This document shows positions 17,159 through 27,099 of a stretch of 64,000 nucleotides of DNA, piece after piece. Under the pieces are notes generated by a model. That model saw only the letters and a list, made by a program, of their open reading frames with translations, made no database searches and was not told the DNA's origin. The first letter of the stretch is position 1, and each line of letters opens with the position of its first letter. This DNA is from Mucilaginibacter sp. (GTDB lineage Bacteria > Bacteroidota > Bacteroidia > Sphingobacteriales > Sphingobacteriaceae), in assembly GCF_025359345.1 (NCBI RefSeq), contig NZ_JANYGQ010000028.1:267199-331198 (forward strand), given 5' to 3'. A program made the translations under genes and the position numbers.

Positions 17159-20100
17159 TTATTTTACTTGTAAATACTTGCCGGGGTTATTGCTGTCAAC
17201 TATAAACCAGCCCGGGTTACCGTCTTTATCGCGACCAAGCCTGGCGCCTGGGAAGGGTGATTCCATAAAAGGGTTAAACTCCTCTTTTGTCTCAGCCTTT
17301 TTTGAGGGGAAGAACCCTGATTCAATCATCTCATCAACACTTTCCCTAAAGGCTTCGATAATTTTATCAACCTCTGCCCTGGTGTGCGATGCTGTAAGGA
17401 AGCAAGGGAACAAATCCCAAATGTGAATGCCTTTATTACGCATCAGCGTAAACAGCAACTCTCCATACGGAAGCTCATCCTTAAATTTTATTTTCCATAA
17501 TGAGCCAAACGATGGTGAATATAATGGAATGCCTGTGCTCTCGCATATTGCATTTAGTTCGCCGGCTAAATATGCTGTAAGTTTATTTAAGCCTTCCTGT
17601 AAAGCCGGGCCTTGTTCTTTCATATATTGTAACGAAGCCTTACCTGCAGCAAGCGCTAACGGATGCCTCACAAATGTACCTGCAAAGTAGGTTACTCCTG
17701 CTTCAGGCTGCGAATTATCGCCATATTGCCAGAAACCGCCGTCCAATGCATCCATAAAGTGTTTTACGCCAGCAATGGCACCAATTGGCATACCACCACC
17801 AATAACCTTGCCATAAGTGCCCAAATCGGCTTTTATGCCGAACATGGCCTGTGCGCCGCCCGGGTGCATGCGGAAACCGCTGATAACCTCGTCGAATATT
17901 AGACAGGTGCCCGATTGTTTGGTTATTTCTCTTACTTTTTTAAGGAATTCAACCGGCTGGAACTCTGGCCTGCGGCTTTGTACCGGTTCAACCAATACGG
18001 CTGCAAGCTCATGGGCACGTTCCTGTATAATCCTTAACGTTTCGTCTGTACCGTAATCCAGTATCAGCATATTTTGCACCACCTCGGGCATAATTCCGGG
18101 GGCGGCAGGTATGGTTTTTAATTTTTTAGTTCCGCGTACAATTACCTCGTCGTTAATGCCGTGGTATGAACCGCTAAAGGCAACCATCAGTGAACGACCT
18201 GTTACAGTACGAGCAATACGCATAGCGCCAAGCACCGCTTCCGAACCGGTGTTGCATAATGCAGCACGGTCAAAATTGGTCAGTTCGGTTATCAGCTCGC
18301 AAACGTCGCCTGCCAAAACATGCTGCGGGCCAATTTCATAACCATTCTCAACTTGTTCCAACACAGCTTTCTTCAGCACATCAACCTGGTAACCCAAAAA
18401 GTTTGAGCCGAAGCCGTTTAACGCATCTATGTAGTCGTTACCGTCAATATCCCAAACGTGGCTGCCTTTTGAGCGGTTTACCACCAACGGGTAAACAACT
18501 TCTTTAGTCAATGGCCTGAAACCGCTAACCACACGCGGGTCAGCCATGTGTTCACGGTGTTCCTGGGTGTAGATTTTACTGCTCTTTGTTTTATCGTTAT
18601 AGCTTTTGGTTAAGTCGCTAAGAAATTTCTGTTGTTTATCGCTCAGGCCCTGCACTTGTTTTTCGATACGTGCCGTGGCGCCGAATGGTTTTTTAACTTC
18701 TATTTGTTCTTCGGCGGTAAGATCATATACAATGCCGTTTTTTGCGGCTGGCGCTTCTGGTGCAAGTACAACCGGAGCCGAGGACACCGGTGCGGGCGCT
18801 TGTGGTGCGCTGCCGGTTTGCATCATTGCCAACTGGCTGGCCAGCATTTGTATCTGCTGCTGTATCATATCAAGCGCCGGGTTAGCTGCAACAGGTGCAG
18901 GCGCGGCAACGTTGTTATAAACGGGCTGATGGCTCGCAACCGGCGCAGCTTGTGGCTGGTAAGCGCCTGCAGGCAGGCTTGCATCCAAATAAGATGCCAG
19001 CGAGTCGATAGTATTGTACTCTTCAAATAATTTTCTGAAGGTAATAGGAACGTTAAACTCTTTTTTAAGATTGGTTGCAATTTGAGTCAACAAAAGTGAA
19101 TCAAAGCCAATTTCGATAAAATTCATATCGGTTGATGCGCCATCAATCTCAATTCCGGAAGCATCTTCAAATAGTTCCTTTAATTTACCGGTTAATAGTT
19201 CTTTTCTCATCAGGGATTGTTGTATGGGTGTTTGTTCTTGTTGTATTGTTGTTACTTGTATTTCTGTTATTTGTATTTGTTCTGTTGCCTTTACCGGCAG
19301 CGGGGCATCAAGCCAGTAGCGTTTATTATCAAATGCATAAGTTGGTAAATTCAGTTTTAAGCGTGTCTGGTTATTATAAAATGCCTTCCAATCAGGCTCC
19401 AAACCGTTTAGCCACAACTGGCCCAACGCCCTTAATACGGAATAGTACTCGGTAAGTGTTTCATTTTTTTCAAATCCTGCAATAATTGGCGTAGTTTTCA
19501 CCGTAATCTGCTGTCTCGAAAGGGTTGCCAGTACGATTCCAGGCCCAACTTCCAGTAAAAGGCGGCCTTCGTCCTCCTGCAAAGTATTCACCGCGCTGGC
19601 GAAACGAACGGTTTTGCGCAGGTGATTTGCCCAATATTTCGGACTGGTTGCTTCGGCCTCGCTCATCCAGGTGCCGGTAACTGTCGATACGATTGGTTTT
19701 ACCGGCGGATATAATTTTATCGATTTAACCACTGTTTCAAACGGCGCAACAATGTCATCCATCATAGCCGAGTGGAATGCATGGCTGGTTTGCAGTAAAC
19801 GGCCGGGGATATCCATTTTTTCCAACTCGATAGAAAATTCAGCTACCAGGTCATCTGGCCCGGCAACTACACAGAGTTTATTACTGTTAATAGCAGCAAT
19901 GGATAACCCTGCCGGTAAAAGTGTTTCTAACTTTTCAGCCTCACATCTTACCGAAAGCATGCTTCCTTTTTCGACTTCGCTAACCATCCTGGCGCGGGTT
20001 GATATTAGCAGTAGTGCATCTTTAAGACTGAAAACGCCTGCTAAATGCGCGGCAACAAATTCGCCGATACTGTGGCCGGTTAAAATGGCGGGTTGTATAC

Positions 20101-23100
20101 CCCAACTCATCCATAGTTTAGCCATGGCATACTCAATAATAAATATGGCTGGCTGGGTATAAAAGGTATTTTTTATAGCTGCGGTTGACGCGTCATCAAT
20201 AATGGCCGGGTATATAATGTTAAATATGCCTGCCTGAGGCGAATCTTTTAATAGTTCGATACATTCATCTACCGCCGCTGCAAAAACAGGTTCGGTATCG
20301 TAAAGCCCTTTGCCCATGTTAATGTATTGCGAGCCCTGGCCAGGGAACATAAATACTATTTCAGATGCCTTTGATGCAAGGTTTTTTGCGGATGATGGCT
20401 CAATAGGAGCACTTAATTTGGCTGATATTTCGTCGGTATCGCCCACAATTACAAACCTGCGGTGGTTAAAATCAACACGGGTATTTCGCAGGGTAGCGGC
20501 TATATCCGCGGCGTTTAAATCTTTATTGTTTTGGGCAAAACCGGCAAGTTTGTCGGCATAGTTGCCCACGCTCGCTTCGGTTTTTGCCGACCAGGTGATT
20601 AAGCTTAGGGGTTTAGATTTACCTGTTTGCATAGGTATGTTTTCAAACTCCTCTAAAATAATGTGCACGTTGGTGCCGCCAACCCCAAAAGAACTAACAC
20701 CTGCGCGCCTTTTTTCGGCCGAGTCCCAGTTTTTAAGCCTTGAATTAACGTAGAAGGGACTTTCTGCTAAATTGATATTCGGATTGGTCTGTTGATAAAA
20801 TATGGATGCCGGTATTTGCTTATGGTGCAAAGCTAACGCAGTTTTTATTAAGCCCGCTACGCCAGACGCTGCAGTTAAGTGCCCTATGTTGCTTTTTACC
20901 GAACCGATAGCGCAAAACTGTTTGCTTTCATGAGCGCCAAAAGCCAGGTTAAGGCCTTCAATTTCTATCGGGTCACCCAGCGGGGTTGCGGTACCATGCG
21001 CTTCTATGTAGCTAAGGGTCGATGCATCAATATCAGCATCGTTAATAGCCATTGCGATTGCGCCGGCCTGGCCCTGCGCGCTTGGGCCGCCAAAGCTGCC
21101 TTTGTCGGCACCATCGTTGTTTATTCCTATTCCTTTTATTATGGCGTAAATAGTGTCGCCATCGCGTTCGGCATCTTCGCGGCTTTTTAAAAGCACTACG
21201 CCTGCGCCATCGCTAAACACCGTTCCGGTTGCATCAGCATCAAATGGGCGGCAATGGCCATCTTTACTCATAATTGAGCCCTCCTCGTAAAAATGCCCGC
21301 TTTTTATGGGTGAGGTAATCGACACTGCACCGGCAAGCGCAATGTCGCATTGCCCGTCACGTATCGCGCTAACCGCCTGTGCTATCGCCAGTGATGATGT
21401 TGAACACCCCGAGTGTACAGCCACCGCAGGCCCTTTCAGGTTTAGCTGGTAAGAGGCGCGGGTTGCTATGTAATCTTTTTCGTTAAGTGTCCGTACGTTA
21501 AACTGGCCATACTGATCCGCTTTAGCTGGATGGTTGAGTACATTATTGGTATAATAAGTGTTATACCCTGTACCGGCAAATACCCCAACCGAACCATTAT
21601 ATTTTTGTGGCAGGTAGCCTGTACTTTCTAAAGCTTCCCAAGCAATTTGTAAAAAAATGCGTTGTTGCGGGTCCATTAACTCGACTGAACGCGGGTTGAA
21701 GCCAAAAAATGCGGCATCAAATTCGTCTGCACCATCAATCAGCCCCCTTGCCTTAACATAAGCAGGGTCGCTTTTTATATTTGATGGGATAGATATGTCA
21801 ATTTCATCAGCCGTAAAAAAGCTGGTTCCTTCGCGGCCCTCAATCAATAAATCCCAAAACTCTTCAATGTTTTTTGCGCCAGGGAAACGACCGGCCATGC
21901 CTATAATGGCAATATCGGCGTTTGCTTTTTTGTTTTTATCTTTCTTAAATGTAAATGTCGAGGCTTTGCTCGCACCGGTAATAAAGTTAACCAGGGCACC
22001 GATCGTAGGGTATTGGTATAGTTTTGTGATGGGCACTTCGTAATTAAACTTATGCTTCAGTTCGGCTACGGTTTTTAGCGCAAGCAAGGAGTTGCCGCCG
22101 AGCTCGAAGAAATTGTCGTCGGTGCCGATTTTATCCAGCAGCAACAGTTCCATCCAAATACCTGTAATGTTTTTTTCGATAGGGGTGGACGGGGCTTTGT
22201 ACAAAACACTTAGTTCCGGTCTTTTCAAATCCGGTTTCGGCAATGCTTTGCGGTCAACCTTGCCACTGGTTGTTTTTGGAAATTCTTTCACCCATACATA
22301 AGCAGACGGGTGCATAAAATCAGGCAATTGCTTTTCAATGCTTTTGCGCACGTAATCGGTATCCGGTTTATCATTACCAGATATCATATATGCAACCAGG
22401 CGCTTACTGCCGGGCACATCTTCGCGGGCAACAACTACTGCCTGTTGTATATCATTTAGTTGATTTATTAAAACTTCAATTTCGCCAATTTCCACACGGT
22501 TGCCACGGATTTTTACCTGTGTATCGCGGCGGCCCAAATAATCGATATTACCATCGGGTAAGTAACGGGCTAAGTCGCCGGTGCGATAAATGCGGGTTGT
22601 TTTGCCGGGCGCTTCTTCCCATTGCATAAACTTTTCAGCCGTCATTTCCGGGCGGTTAAGGTAACCATCGGCCAGGGCGAGGCCTGCAACGCAAAGTTCC
22701 CCGGTTTCGCCATGCGGAACTTGTTTTAGCTCTTCGTCAAGTATCAGTATCTCTGTCTCGTCAATCGGGATGCCTATGTTTGGCAGCGGTGGCCATTGTG
22801 TTGGGTCGCCATCCAATTTTAATTGGGTAACCACATGGGTTTCGGTCGGGCCGTATTGGTTGTATAAAACGCAATTCGGCAAAGCCGAGAAAAAGCGGAC
22901 AATCTGCGGGGTTATTTTTAACTGTTCTCCTGCAGTCATTACTTCTTTCAAACAAGCCGGGAAATATTTTTCTGCGTCGGCCGCCTCAGTTAAGTACTGG
23001 AGCACCACAAATGGTAAAAATATGCGGTTTACCTGGTGCTGCTCGATGTACCGAAGTAAGCGATAAGGGTCAACCCGCATTTCTTCATCAACCAAAACCA

Positions 23101-23722
23101 AAGTGCCGCCGGTGCCTAGCGTGGCAAATATTTCCTGGAACGATACATCAAACGTTAAAGGTGCAAACTGTAAGGTATTTATGCCTGCAGTCGATATCGA
23201 TTCTTTTTGCTGCCACGAAAGTAGATTAGCCAGCGCGGCATGCCCCATGGAAACACCCTTTGGTGTACCTGTGGAGCCGGAAGTATATAAAACATAACAA
23301 GCCGATTTGCTTTCGGGGATAACTGTGTTAGTTGTTGGGTAGTCTTTATCTGAAATTAATACCTTAATGCCCAACGGTTCAAAAAAATGCTGGTGCGATG
23401 GTGTTGCCACGCACAAATCAATGCCCGAATCGGTTACAATTTGCTGCAGGCGGTCTTGCGGGTAATCAGGGTCGAGGGGTAAATACGCCTTGCCGGCTTT
23501 TAAAATTGCCAAAACACTTACAATAGTTTCCACCGCCCTGTGGGTGCTTACACCCACGTTTAGTGACGTTGGTGAATTTTTGAAGATTTGAGCCGCCAAA
23601 TTATCTGCCTTTTGGCCCAATTGGCAATAAGTCAAGCTTTGGTTGCCAAAAATTATCGCCACTGCATCGGGCGTTTTATTTTTTTGCAACTCGAACAGGT
23701 TATGTATCAGCAAATTGTTCAT
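17159..23722 (-). CDS. Hybrid NRPS-PKS megasynthase A-T-KS-AT-ACP-aminotransferase
   Basis: 2187 aa. Domains: adenylation (~5-495; YTSGSTG 146-152, QYGPTETHVV 289-298), carrier (Ser545 in LGGNSL), ketosynthase (~602-1025; Cys773, His909 in EAHGTA, His948 in SNIGHL), malonyl-type acyltransferase (~1122-1410; GHSIG with Ser1218, HAFH 1314-1317), carrier (Ser1542 in GFDSL), an Ala/Pro-rich linker (~1585-1665), then a class III PLP aminotransferase (~1690-2130; PLP-lysine K1972 in TYGKVIGGG, FDEVISGF 1943-1950). No KR, DH or ER lies in the PKS module, so the beta-keto group should reach the aminotransferase. This mirrors iturin/mycosubtilin and microcystin logic, which makes a beta-amino acid. 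The A-domain code D-V-Q-F-M-A-Q-V-V resembles proline codes. The ketosynthase nucleophile motif is HSGCSTSS, not the common DTACSSS. Confidence 0.95.
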   Translation of the reverse strand: MNNLLIHNLFELQKNKTPDAVAIIFGNQSLTYCQLGQKADNLAAQIFKNSPTSLNVGVSTHRAVETIVSVLAILKAGKAYLPLDPDYPQDRLQQIVTDSGIDLCVATPSHQHFFEPLGIKVLISDKDYPTTNTVIPESKSACYVLYTSGSTGTPKGVSMGHAALANLLSWQQKESISTAGINTLQFAPLTFDVSFQEIFATLGTGGTLVLVDEEMRVDPYRLLRYIEQHQVNRIFLPFVVLQYLTEAADAEKYFPACLKEVMTAGEQLKITPQIVRFFSALPNCVLYNQYGPTETHVVTQLKLDGDPTQWPPLPNIGIPIDETEILILDEELKQVPHGETGELCVAGLALADGYLNRPEMTAEKFMQWEEAPGKTTRIYRTGDLARYLPDGNIDYLGRRDTQVKIRGNRVEIGEIEVLINQLNDIQQAVVVAREDVPGSKRLVAYMISGNDKPDTDYVRKSIEKQLPDFMHPSAYVWVKEFPKTTSGKVDRKALPKPDLKRPELSVLYKAPSTPIEKNITGIWMELLLLDKIGTDDNFFELGGNSLLALKTVAELKHKFNYEVPITKLYQYPTIGALVNFITGASKASTFTFKKDKNKKANADIAIIGMAGRFPGAKNIEEFWDLLIEGREGTSFFTADEIDISIPSNIKSDPAYVKARGLIDGADEFDAAFFGFNPRSVELMDPQQRIFLQIAWEALESTGYLPQKYNGSVGVFAGTGYNTYYTNNVLNHPAKADQYGQFNVRTLNEKDYIATRASYQLNLKGPAVAVHSGCSTSSLAIAQAVSAIRDGQCDIALAGAVSITSPIKSGHFYEEGSIMSKDGHCRPFDADATGTVFSDGAGVVLLKSREDAERDGDTIYAIIKGIGINNDGADKGSFGGPSAQGQAGAIAMAINDADIDASTLSYIEAHGTATPLGDPIEIEGLNLAFGAHESKQFCAIGSVKSNIGHLTAASGVAGLIKTALALHHKQIPASIFYQQTNPNINLAESPFYVNSRLKNWDSAEKRRAGVSSFGVGGTNVHIILEEFENIPMQTGKSKPLSLITWSAKTEASVGNYADKLAGFAQNNKDLNAADIAATLRNTRVDFNHRRFVIVGDTDEISAKLSAPIEPSSAKNLASKASEIVFMFPGQGSQYINMGKGLYDTEPVFAAAVDECIELLKDSPQAGIFNIIYPAIIDDASTAAIKNTFYTQPAIFIIEYAMAKLWMSWGIQPAILTGHSIGEFVAAHLAGVFSLKDALLLISTRARMVSEVEKGSMLSVRCEAEKLETLLPAGLSIAAINSNKLCVVAGPDDLVAEFSIELEKMDIPGRLLQTSHAFHSAMMDDIVAPFETVVKSIKLYPPVKPIVSTVTGTWMSEAEATSPKYWANHLRKTVRFASAVNTLQEDEGRLLLEVGPGIVLATLSRQQITVKTTPIIAGFEKNETLTEYYSVLRALGQLWLNGLEPDWKAFYNNQTRLKLNLPTYAFDNKRYWLDAPLPVKATEQIQITEIQVTTIQQEQTPIQQSLMRKELLTGKLKELFEDASGIEIDGASTDMNFIEIGFDSLLLTQIATNLKKEFNVPITFRKLFEEYNTIDSLASYLDASLPAGAYQPQAAPVASHQPVYNNVAAPAPVAANPALDMIQQQIQMLASQLAMMQTGSAPQAPAPVSSAPVVLAPEAPAAKNGIVYDLTAEEQIEVKKPFGATARIEKQVQGLSDKQQKFLSDLTKSYNDKTKSSKIYTQEHREHMADPRVVSGFRPLTKEVVYPLVVNRSKGSHVWDIDGNDYIDALNGFGSNFLGYQVDVLKKAVLEQVENGYEIGPQHVLAGDVCELITELTNFDRAALCNTGSEAVLGAMRIARTVTGRSLMVAFSGSYHGINDEVIVRGTKKLKTIPAAPGIMPEVVQNMLILDYGTDETLRIIQERAHELAAVLVEPVQSRRPEFQPVEFLKKVREITKQSGTCLIFDEVISGFRMHPGGAQAMFGIKADLGTYGKVIGGGMPIGAIAGVKHFMDALDGGFWQYGDNSQPEAGVTYFAGTFVRHPLALAAGKASLQYMKEQGPALQEGLNKLTAYLAGELNAICESTGIPLYSPSFGSLWKIKFKDELPYGELLFTLMRNKGIHIWDLFPCFLTASHTRAEVDKIIEAFRESVDEMIESGFFPSKKAETKEEFNPFMESPFPGARLGRDKDGNPGWFIVDSNNPGKYLQVK

Positions 23723-23956
23723 TTTTCTCTTTTGTGCTTTGGCCAGGGATTTTTACCCCTAAATTTATTAAAACGTTTTAAATTATAGCTTAATTGTGCA
23801 ATTGTAACTTAATCAATTATTTACCGTAAAGCAAAATTTATAAAAACGGGGTAAAAAATATACTTTAAACTAATTATAACTTTTTATACGTGTCATTGCA
23901 AAATTTGGTTATAGCCAGCCGGAATATTAAAATGCCGATGTTTACGTTAATGCTAA

Positions 23957-24085
23957 CATTTAAACACTAATTCCACGAATTTTTTCGAATTCCACGAATT
24001 GGCCTTTTAAAGAAAAATTCTTATAATTCGCATTGACAGATGCTTATTAAAAAACAAATTCGTGTAATTCGTATTAATTAGTGTG
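23957..24085. repeat. Imperfect inverted repeat of AATTCGTG-type blocks
   Basis: The 394-bp gap 23723-24116 between the divergent megasynthase and TPR genes holds a palindromic element. The left arm CACTAATTCCACGAATT, then TCGAATTCCACGAATT, pairs imperfectly with AATTCGTGTAATTCG and AATTAGTG on the right. The loop is about 60 nt. Similar AATTCGTGnAATTCG blocks are frequent in Bacteroidota intergenic DNA as I recall, so this is probably a dispersed REP-like repeat. The rest of the gap is AT-rich. A TATCTTTG (-7 type) box at 24103-24110 lies just before the TPR gene's ATG. Confidence 0.65.
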
Positions 24086-24116
24086 AATTTGTGCCTGTTA
24101 AATATCTTTGCCTCCG

Positions 24117-25598
24117 ATGATTAAAAAATACCTGTTCGTTTCATTGCTCTGTTTGTTTTCCTGTGTCAGTGCACATGCCAATTTTATTTTTAATGCCAAT
24201 TGTGTTGAAGCCTATAAAGACATTTTAGCGCTGCGGATGAACGACGCCCGCGCGTTGATTAAAAAGGAAAAGCAAACCAATCCTGCGAACGGTATCGTGG
24301 TATTATTGGAGAACTATATCGACTACTTCAGTCTCCTGGCATCCGAAAATAAGAATGACTACGAACGGTTGAAAGACAATAAATCAATGCGCGTTGATGC
24401 GCTTGAAGAAAATGATAAAAATTCGCCCTGGTATTTGTTTTCGCAGGCGGAGATTTACTTGCAATGGTCGTTTTTAAAGGCCAAGTTTGGCGATTACATG
24501 TCATCAGGATCCGATGCTAAAAGCGCAAACAGCCTGCTAAAAGATAACAGTAAAAAATACCCAGACTTTTTACCCAACAAAAAAAGCCTGGCACTGGTAA
24601 ATATCATTTTTGGAAATATACCCGCCAATTTTAGGTGGATTGCGGGGATGTTGGGAATGAAAGGCAACGTTCAATATGGCATCAACCAGTTGGTTGAGCT
24701 TAAAAAGCAACTGCCCAGATCGGCTTACAACTTTTATGATGACGAGATCATATGGTTTTTGTGCGTTACCGATATTAATGTGCTACATAGTAAAAATAGC
24801 TACGAGACGCTAATCGGTTACCTGGCGGGCATGGATAATAACAGTATGCTCAAAGTATATTTACAGGGGTATGTATCGTCAAAAACAGCGCATAACGATG
24901 AAACTATAAAGTACCTTGACGCGGCACCGAAATCAGGACAATACATTGCCGTGCCTCCAATATATTATATGCTCGGTTGTGCCAAACTTAACCGTATGGA
25001 TGGCGACACGCCGGCTGCCTTAGCCCGTTACGTTAATGATTATAAAGGCACCGCGTTTATTAAAGACGCATACTTAAAGATCGCCTACTTTTACTTGCTT
25101 CAAAATGATTCTGAAAAATATGAAGAATATCGTAGGCTGGCACGCAGCAGGGGAAATGCGATAGACGGAAAAGACAAGATCGCGCTCCGTGAGGCAAGTG
25201 AACCGAAGCCAGATATCGACTTGCTAAAAACCAGGTTTTATTTCGACGGCGGTTATTACAGCAAAGCTACAGCGCAACTTGCCGGTAAAGATGTAAATAG
25301 TTTTAAGCTAACCCGGGACAAAATCCAGTATTACTATTATCTGGGCCGCATTAACGACAAAATAAACAAAAACGCTGACGCTGTTTCATATTACCAAAAG
25401 GCCATTGCTTTGGGCAAGGAAACCAGTTATTATTACGCCGCAAATGCTGCCCTGATGATTGGTAATATTTACGAAGAAGTTAAAGACAATGCAAAAGCCG
25501 CAAATTACTATCACCAGGCCATCGATATGAAGGCACACGATTATCAAACCGATATTGATAATGACGCAAAAGCCGGGTTGAAGAGGATTGGTCAGTAG
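24117..25598 (+). CDS. Secreted TPR-repeat protein
   Basis: 493 aa from the ATG at 24117 (a TTG three codons upstream is less likely). A signal peptide covers about residues 1-22 (KKYLFVSLLCLFSCVSAHA). The mature part is all-helical with TPR-type repeats, best seen near the C terminus: KIQYYYYLGRINDKINKNADAV..YYQKAIALG, then NAALMIGNIYEEVKDNAKAANYYHQAI. The function is unknown; such proteins act as periplasmic or outer-membrane scaffolds in Bacteroidota. It is the only plus-strand gene between the two biosynthetic operons. Its 3' end overlaps the PlsC-like gene on the opposite strand by 7 bp, so the two transcripts converge. A TATCTTTG box ends 6 bp before the ATG, which would give a nearly leaderless mRNA if used. 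Confidence 0.85.
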   Translation: MIKKYLFVSLLCLFSCVSAHANFIFNANCVEAYKDILALRMNDARALIKKEKQTNPANGIVVLLENYIDYFSLLASENKNDYERLKDNKSMRVDALEENDKNSPWYLFSQAEIYLQWSFLKAKFGDYMSSGSDAKSANSLLKDNSKKYPDFLPNKKSLALVNIIFGNIPANFRWIAGMLGMKGNVQYGINQLVELKKQLPRSAYNFYDDEIIWFLCVTDINVLHSKNSYETLIGYLAGMDNNSMLKVYLQGYVSSKTAHNDETIKYLDAAPKSGQYIAVPPIYYMLGCAKLNRMDGDTPAALARYVNDYKGTAFIKDAYLKIAYFYLLQNDSEKYEEYRRLARSRGNAIDGKDKIALREASEPKPDIDLLKTRFYFDGGYYSKATAQLAGKDVNSFKLTRDKIQYYYYLGRINDKINKNADAVSYYQKAIALGKETSYYYAANAALMIGNIYEEVKDNAKAANYYHQAIDMKAHDYQTDIDNDAKAGLKRIGQ

Positions 25599-26257
25599 GT
25601 AAGGTTGCCTGGCTCGTCGGTAAAACGTACAGTTTTACGCATACTTTGCAGGTGATGCGCGTTTACATTTTGTTTTAGCGTGTCAAAATTGAAATCGTGA
25701 TTGGTGCCGCAATCAAGCAGTGTCATGTTAGCTGATGGTTTGGTGCTTTCGTAATATTCCAAAACGTTGCTGCTCCATATCAACTGGCAATCACCTTTTA
25801 CCCGGGTCATAATTTCGTTGATACCGTTTTTAAATTGAATATGCCTGATATGCTGCGATTCCAGTTCGGCCTGGGGGAAAAATAGCAGGATGTTGCCCGG
25901 TTCGTTTAAAAGTTCCGCGGCGTATTCAATGCTTTCCTTTACCGACCACGCGTTCGGTTCCACAGAAAAAGAGCCCACGTATTTCAGCCACCAGTTTTTC
26001 TCCATTTGCTTTTTAACCGACATGGTGTACAAGCCTTTCAGTTTTTGTTGCTTATCAATGTGTTTAAAGGCTATGTAGTATGAGAAAAAGCCATCTAAAA
26101 ACCCAAAATGGTTACACATCAGGATATAGGAGTGGTTGGGCTTTATTTCAACCGGCGTAATCTTCATTTTATTAAACCGCCGCCTGAAAAACCACATCAG
26201 CACAGATGAGCCCCACCTGATAAATGGTAATGGTATCGGTTTGGCCTTAATCATCAT
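25592..26257 (-). CDS. PlsC-like acyltransferase
   Basis: 221 aa. Lysophospholipid-acyltransferase fold: motif I NHFGFLDGFF (H-x4-D, ~50-59) is clear, and motif III appears as FFPQAELES (~137-145) in place of the usual FPEGT. Short hydrophobic stretches at the N terminus suggest membrane association. It should transfer an acyl chain, plausibly from the acyl carrier protein made by this operon, to an alcohol or lysolipid acceptor. It is the last gene of the eight-gene fatty-acid-like operon; its ATG overlaps the stop of the hydrolase gene by 4 bp (ATGA). The altered motif III means that the acceptor may not be glycerol phosphate. Confidence 0.82.
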   Translation of the reverse strand: MMIKAKPIPLPFIRWGSSVLMWFFRRRFNKMKITPVEIKPNHSYILMCNHFGFLDGFFSYYIAFKHIDKQQKLKGLYTMSVKKQMEKNWWLKYVGSFSVEPNAWSVKESIEYAAELLNEPGNILLFFPQAELESQHIRHIQFKNGINEIMTRVKGDCQLIWSSNVLEYYESTKPSANMTLLDCGTNHDFNFDTLKQNVNAHHLQSMRKTVRFTDEPGNLTY

Positions 26258-27099
26258 GACAACAGCGCGGTTAATTGAGTAACAAAGTTCTTTTTTATCA
26301 TCTCGTGCCCTTCATCCAATACAATTGTAGTGGCATCTTTTACTTTGGCGATAAAATCCTTACCTATTCCCGGCGGGAACGACTTATCGCGTTTGCCAAA
26401 TATAAAAATGCTTTTTATGTTTTGTTCATTTAATGCTTTCAGCAGGCGTGTCTCGTCCGTTTCGAAGGTGCGCAGGTAAGTAAAACAAGCATAAAAATTA
26501 AACCTGAGTTCAGGCGTGCCTATTTCGCCATACAAAATTTTGTAGGCCTCCGCATCGATAATCCTGAGGCGCTTAAATAATTTCAACATCCGCACCAAAA
26601 AAGTTTCATTTAGCGCCAGTTTTTCAAGCATTTTGTTGCCGGTTTTGCTTTTGCTGAAAAAGGGTATCAGACGGCCCGGATTTAAAGAGGAAGGGGCCGC
26701 AGCGATAAATTCATCCACAAGGTGAGGCAGTTCTTCAGTAACCACGCTGGCAAAATGCGTACCCATTGAATAACCGATTATTGAAAAACGCCCGATGCCT
26801 TCGTACCTGCAAAACTCCGATATTAAGTCGGCAAATTGTTTTTTGGTGATGCCTTTTTTTACGGCTTCAAGACTTTGGTCCTTTAGCTTTGTTTCTTTAT
26901 GAAAAAACAGGTCGAACCCGATGAAAGTATATTTCTCTCCTAAAGTCGATTCAAGGATTTTAAACTGCTTGCCATGCATGCCATATCCATGAAAGCCGAG
27001 CATAATTTTAGGGCCATTACCAAATTTATAGTAATGCAGCGTAACCAGGTCATTTTCAAAATAATGGTCGGTCATGCTTTGATTATGAAATGTTTTCAA
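26254..27099 (-). CDS. Alpha/beta hydrolase
   Basis: 281 aa if translation starts at 27099; an alternative ATG at 27075 removes eight residues and leaves 7 bp after the AcpS stop, equally plausible. The fold is clear: oxyanion region LGFHGYGMHG (~35-44), nucleophile elbow IGYSMGTH with Ser ~115, acid in FGKRDKSF, and His in DEGHEMI near the C terminus. It could be a thioesterase that releases the acyl chain from the carrier protein, or an esterase acting on the finished lipid. Its place between AcpS and the PlsC-like enzyme in an overlapping operon favours a role in that pathway, but the substrate is not known. Confidence 0.82.
   Translation of the reverse strand: MKTFHNQSMTDHYFENDLVTLHYYKFGNGPKIMLGFHGYGMHGKQFKILESTLGEKYTFIGFDLFFHKETKLKDQSLEAVKKGITKKQFADLISEFCRYEGIGRFSIIGYSMGTHFASVVTEELPHLVDEFIAAAPSSLNPGRLIPFFSKSKTGNKMLEKLALNETFLVRMLKLFKRLRIIDAEAYKILYGEIGTPELRFNFYACFTYLRTFETDETRLLKALNEQNIKSIFIFGKRDKSFPPGIGKDFIAKVKDATTIVLDEGHEMIKKNFVTQLTALLS

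Noticed and set aside
17159..23722. Iturin- or microcystin-type product assignment
   Set aside because: The KS-AT-ACP-AMT order is shared, but there is no fatty-acyl ligase or large peptide module set, so only the beta-amination logic is kept.
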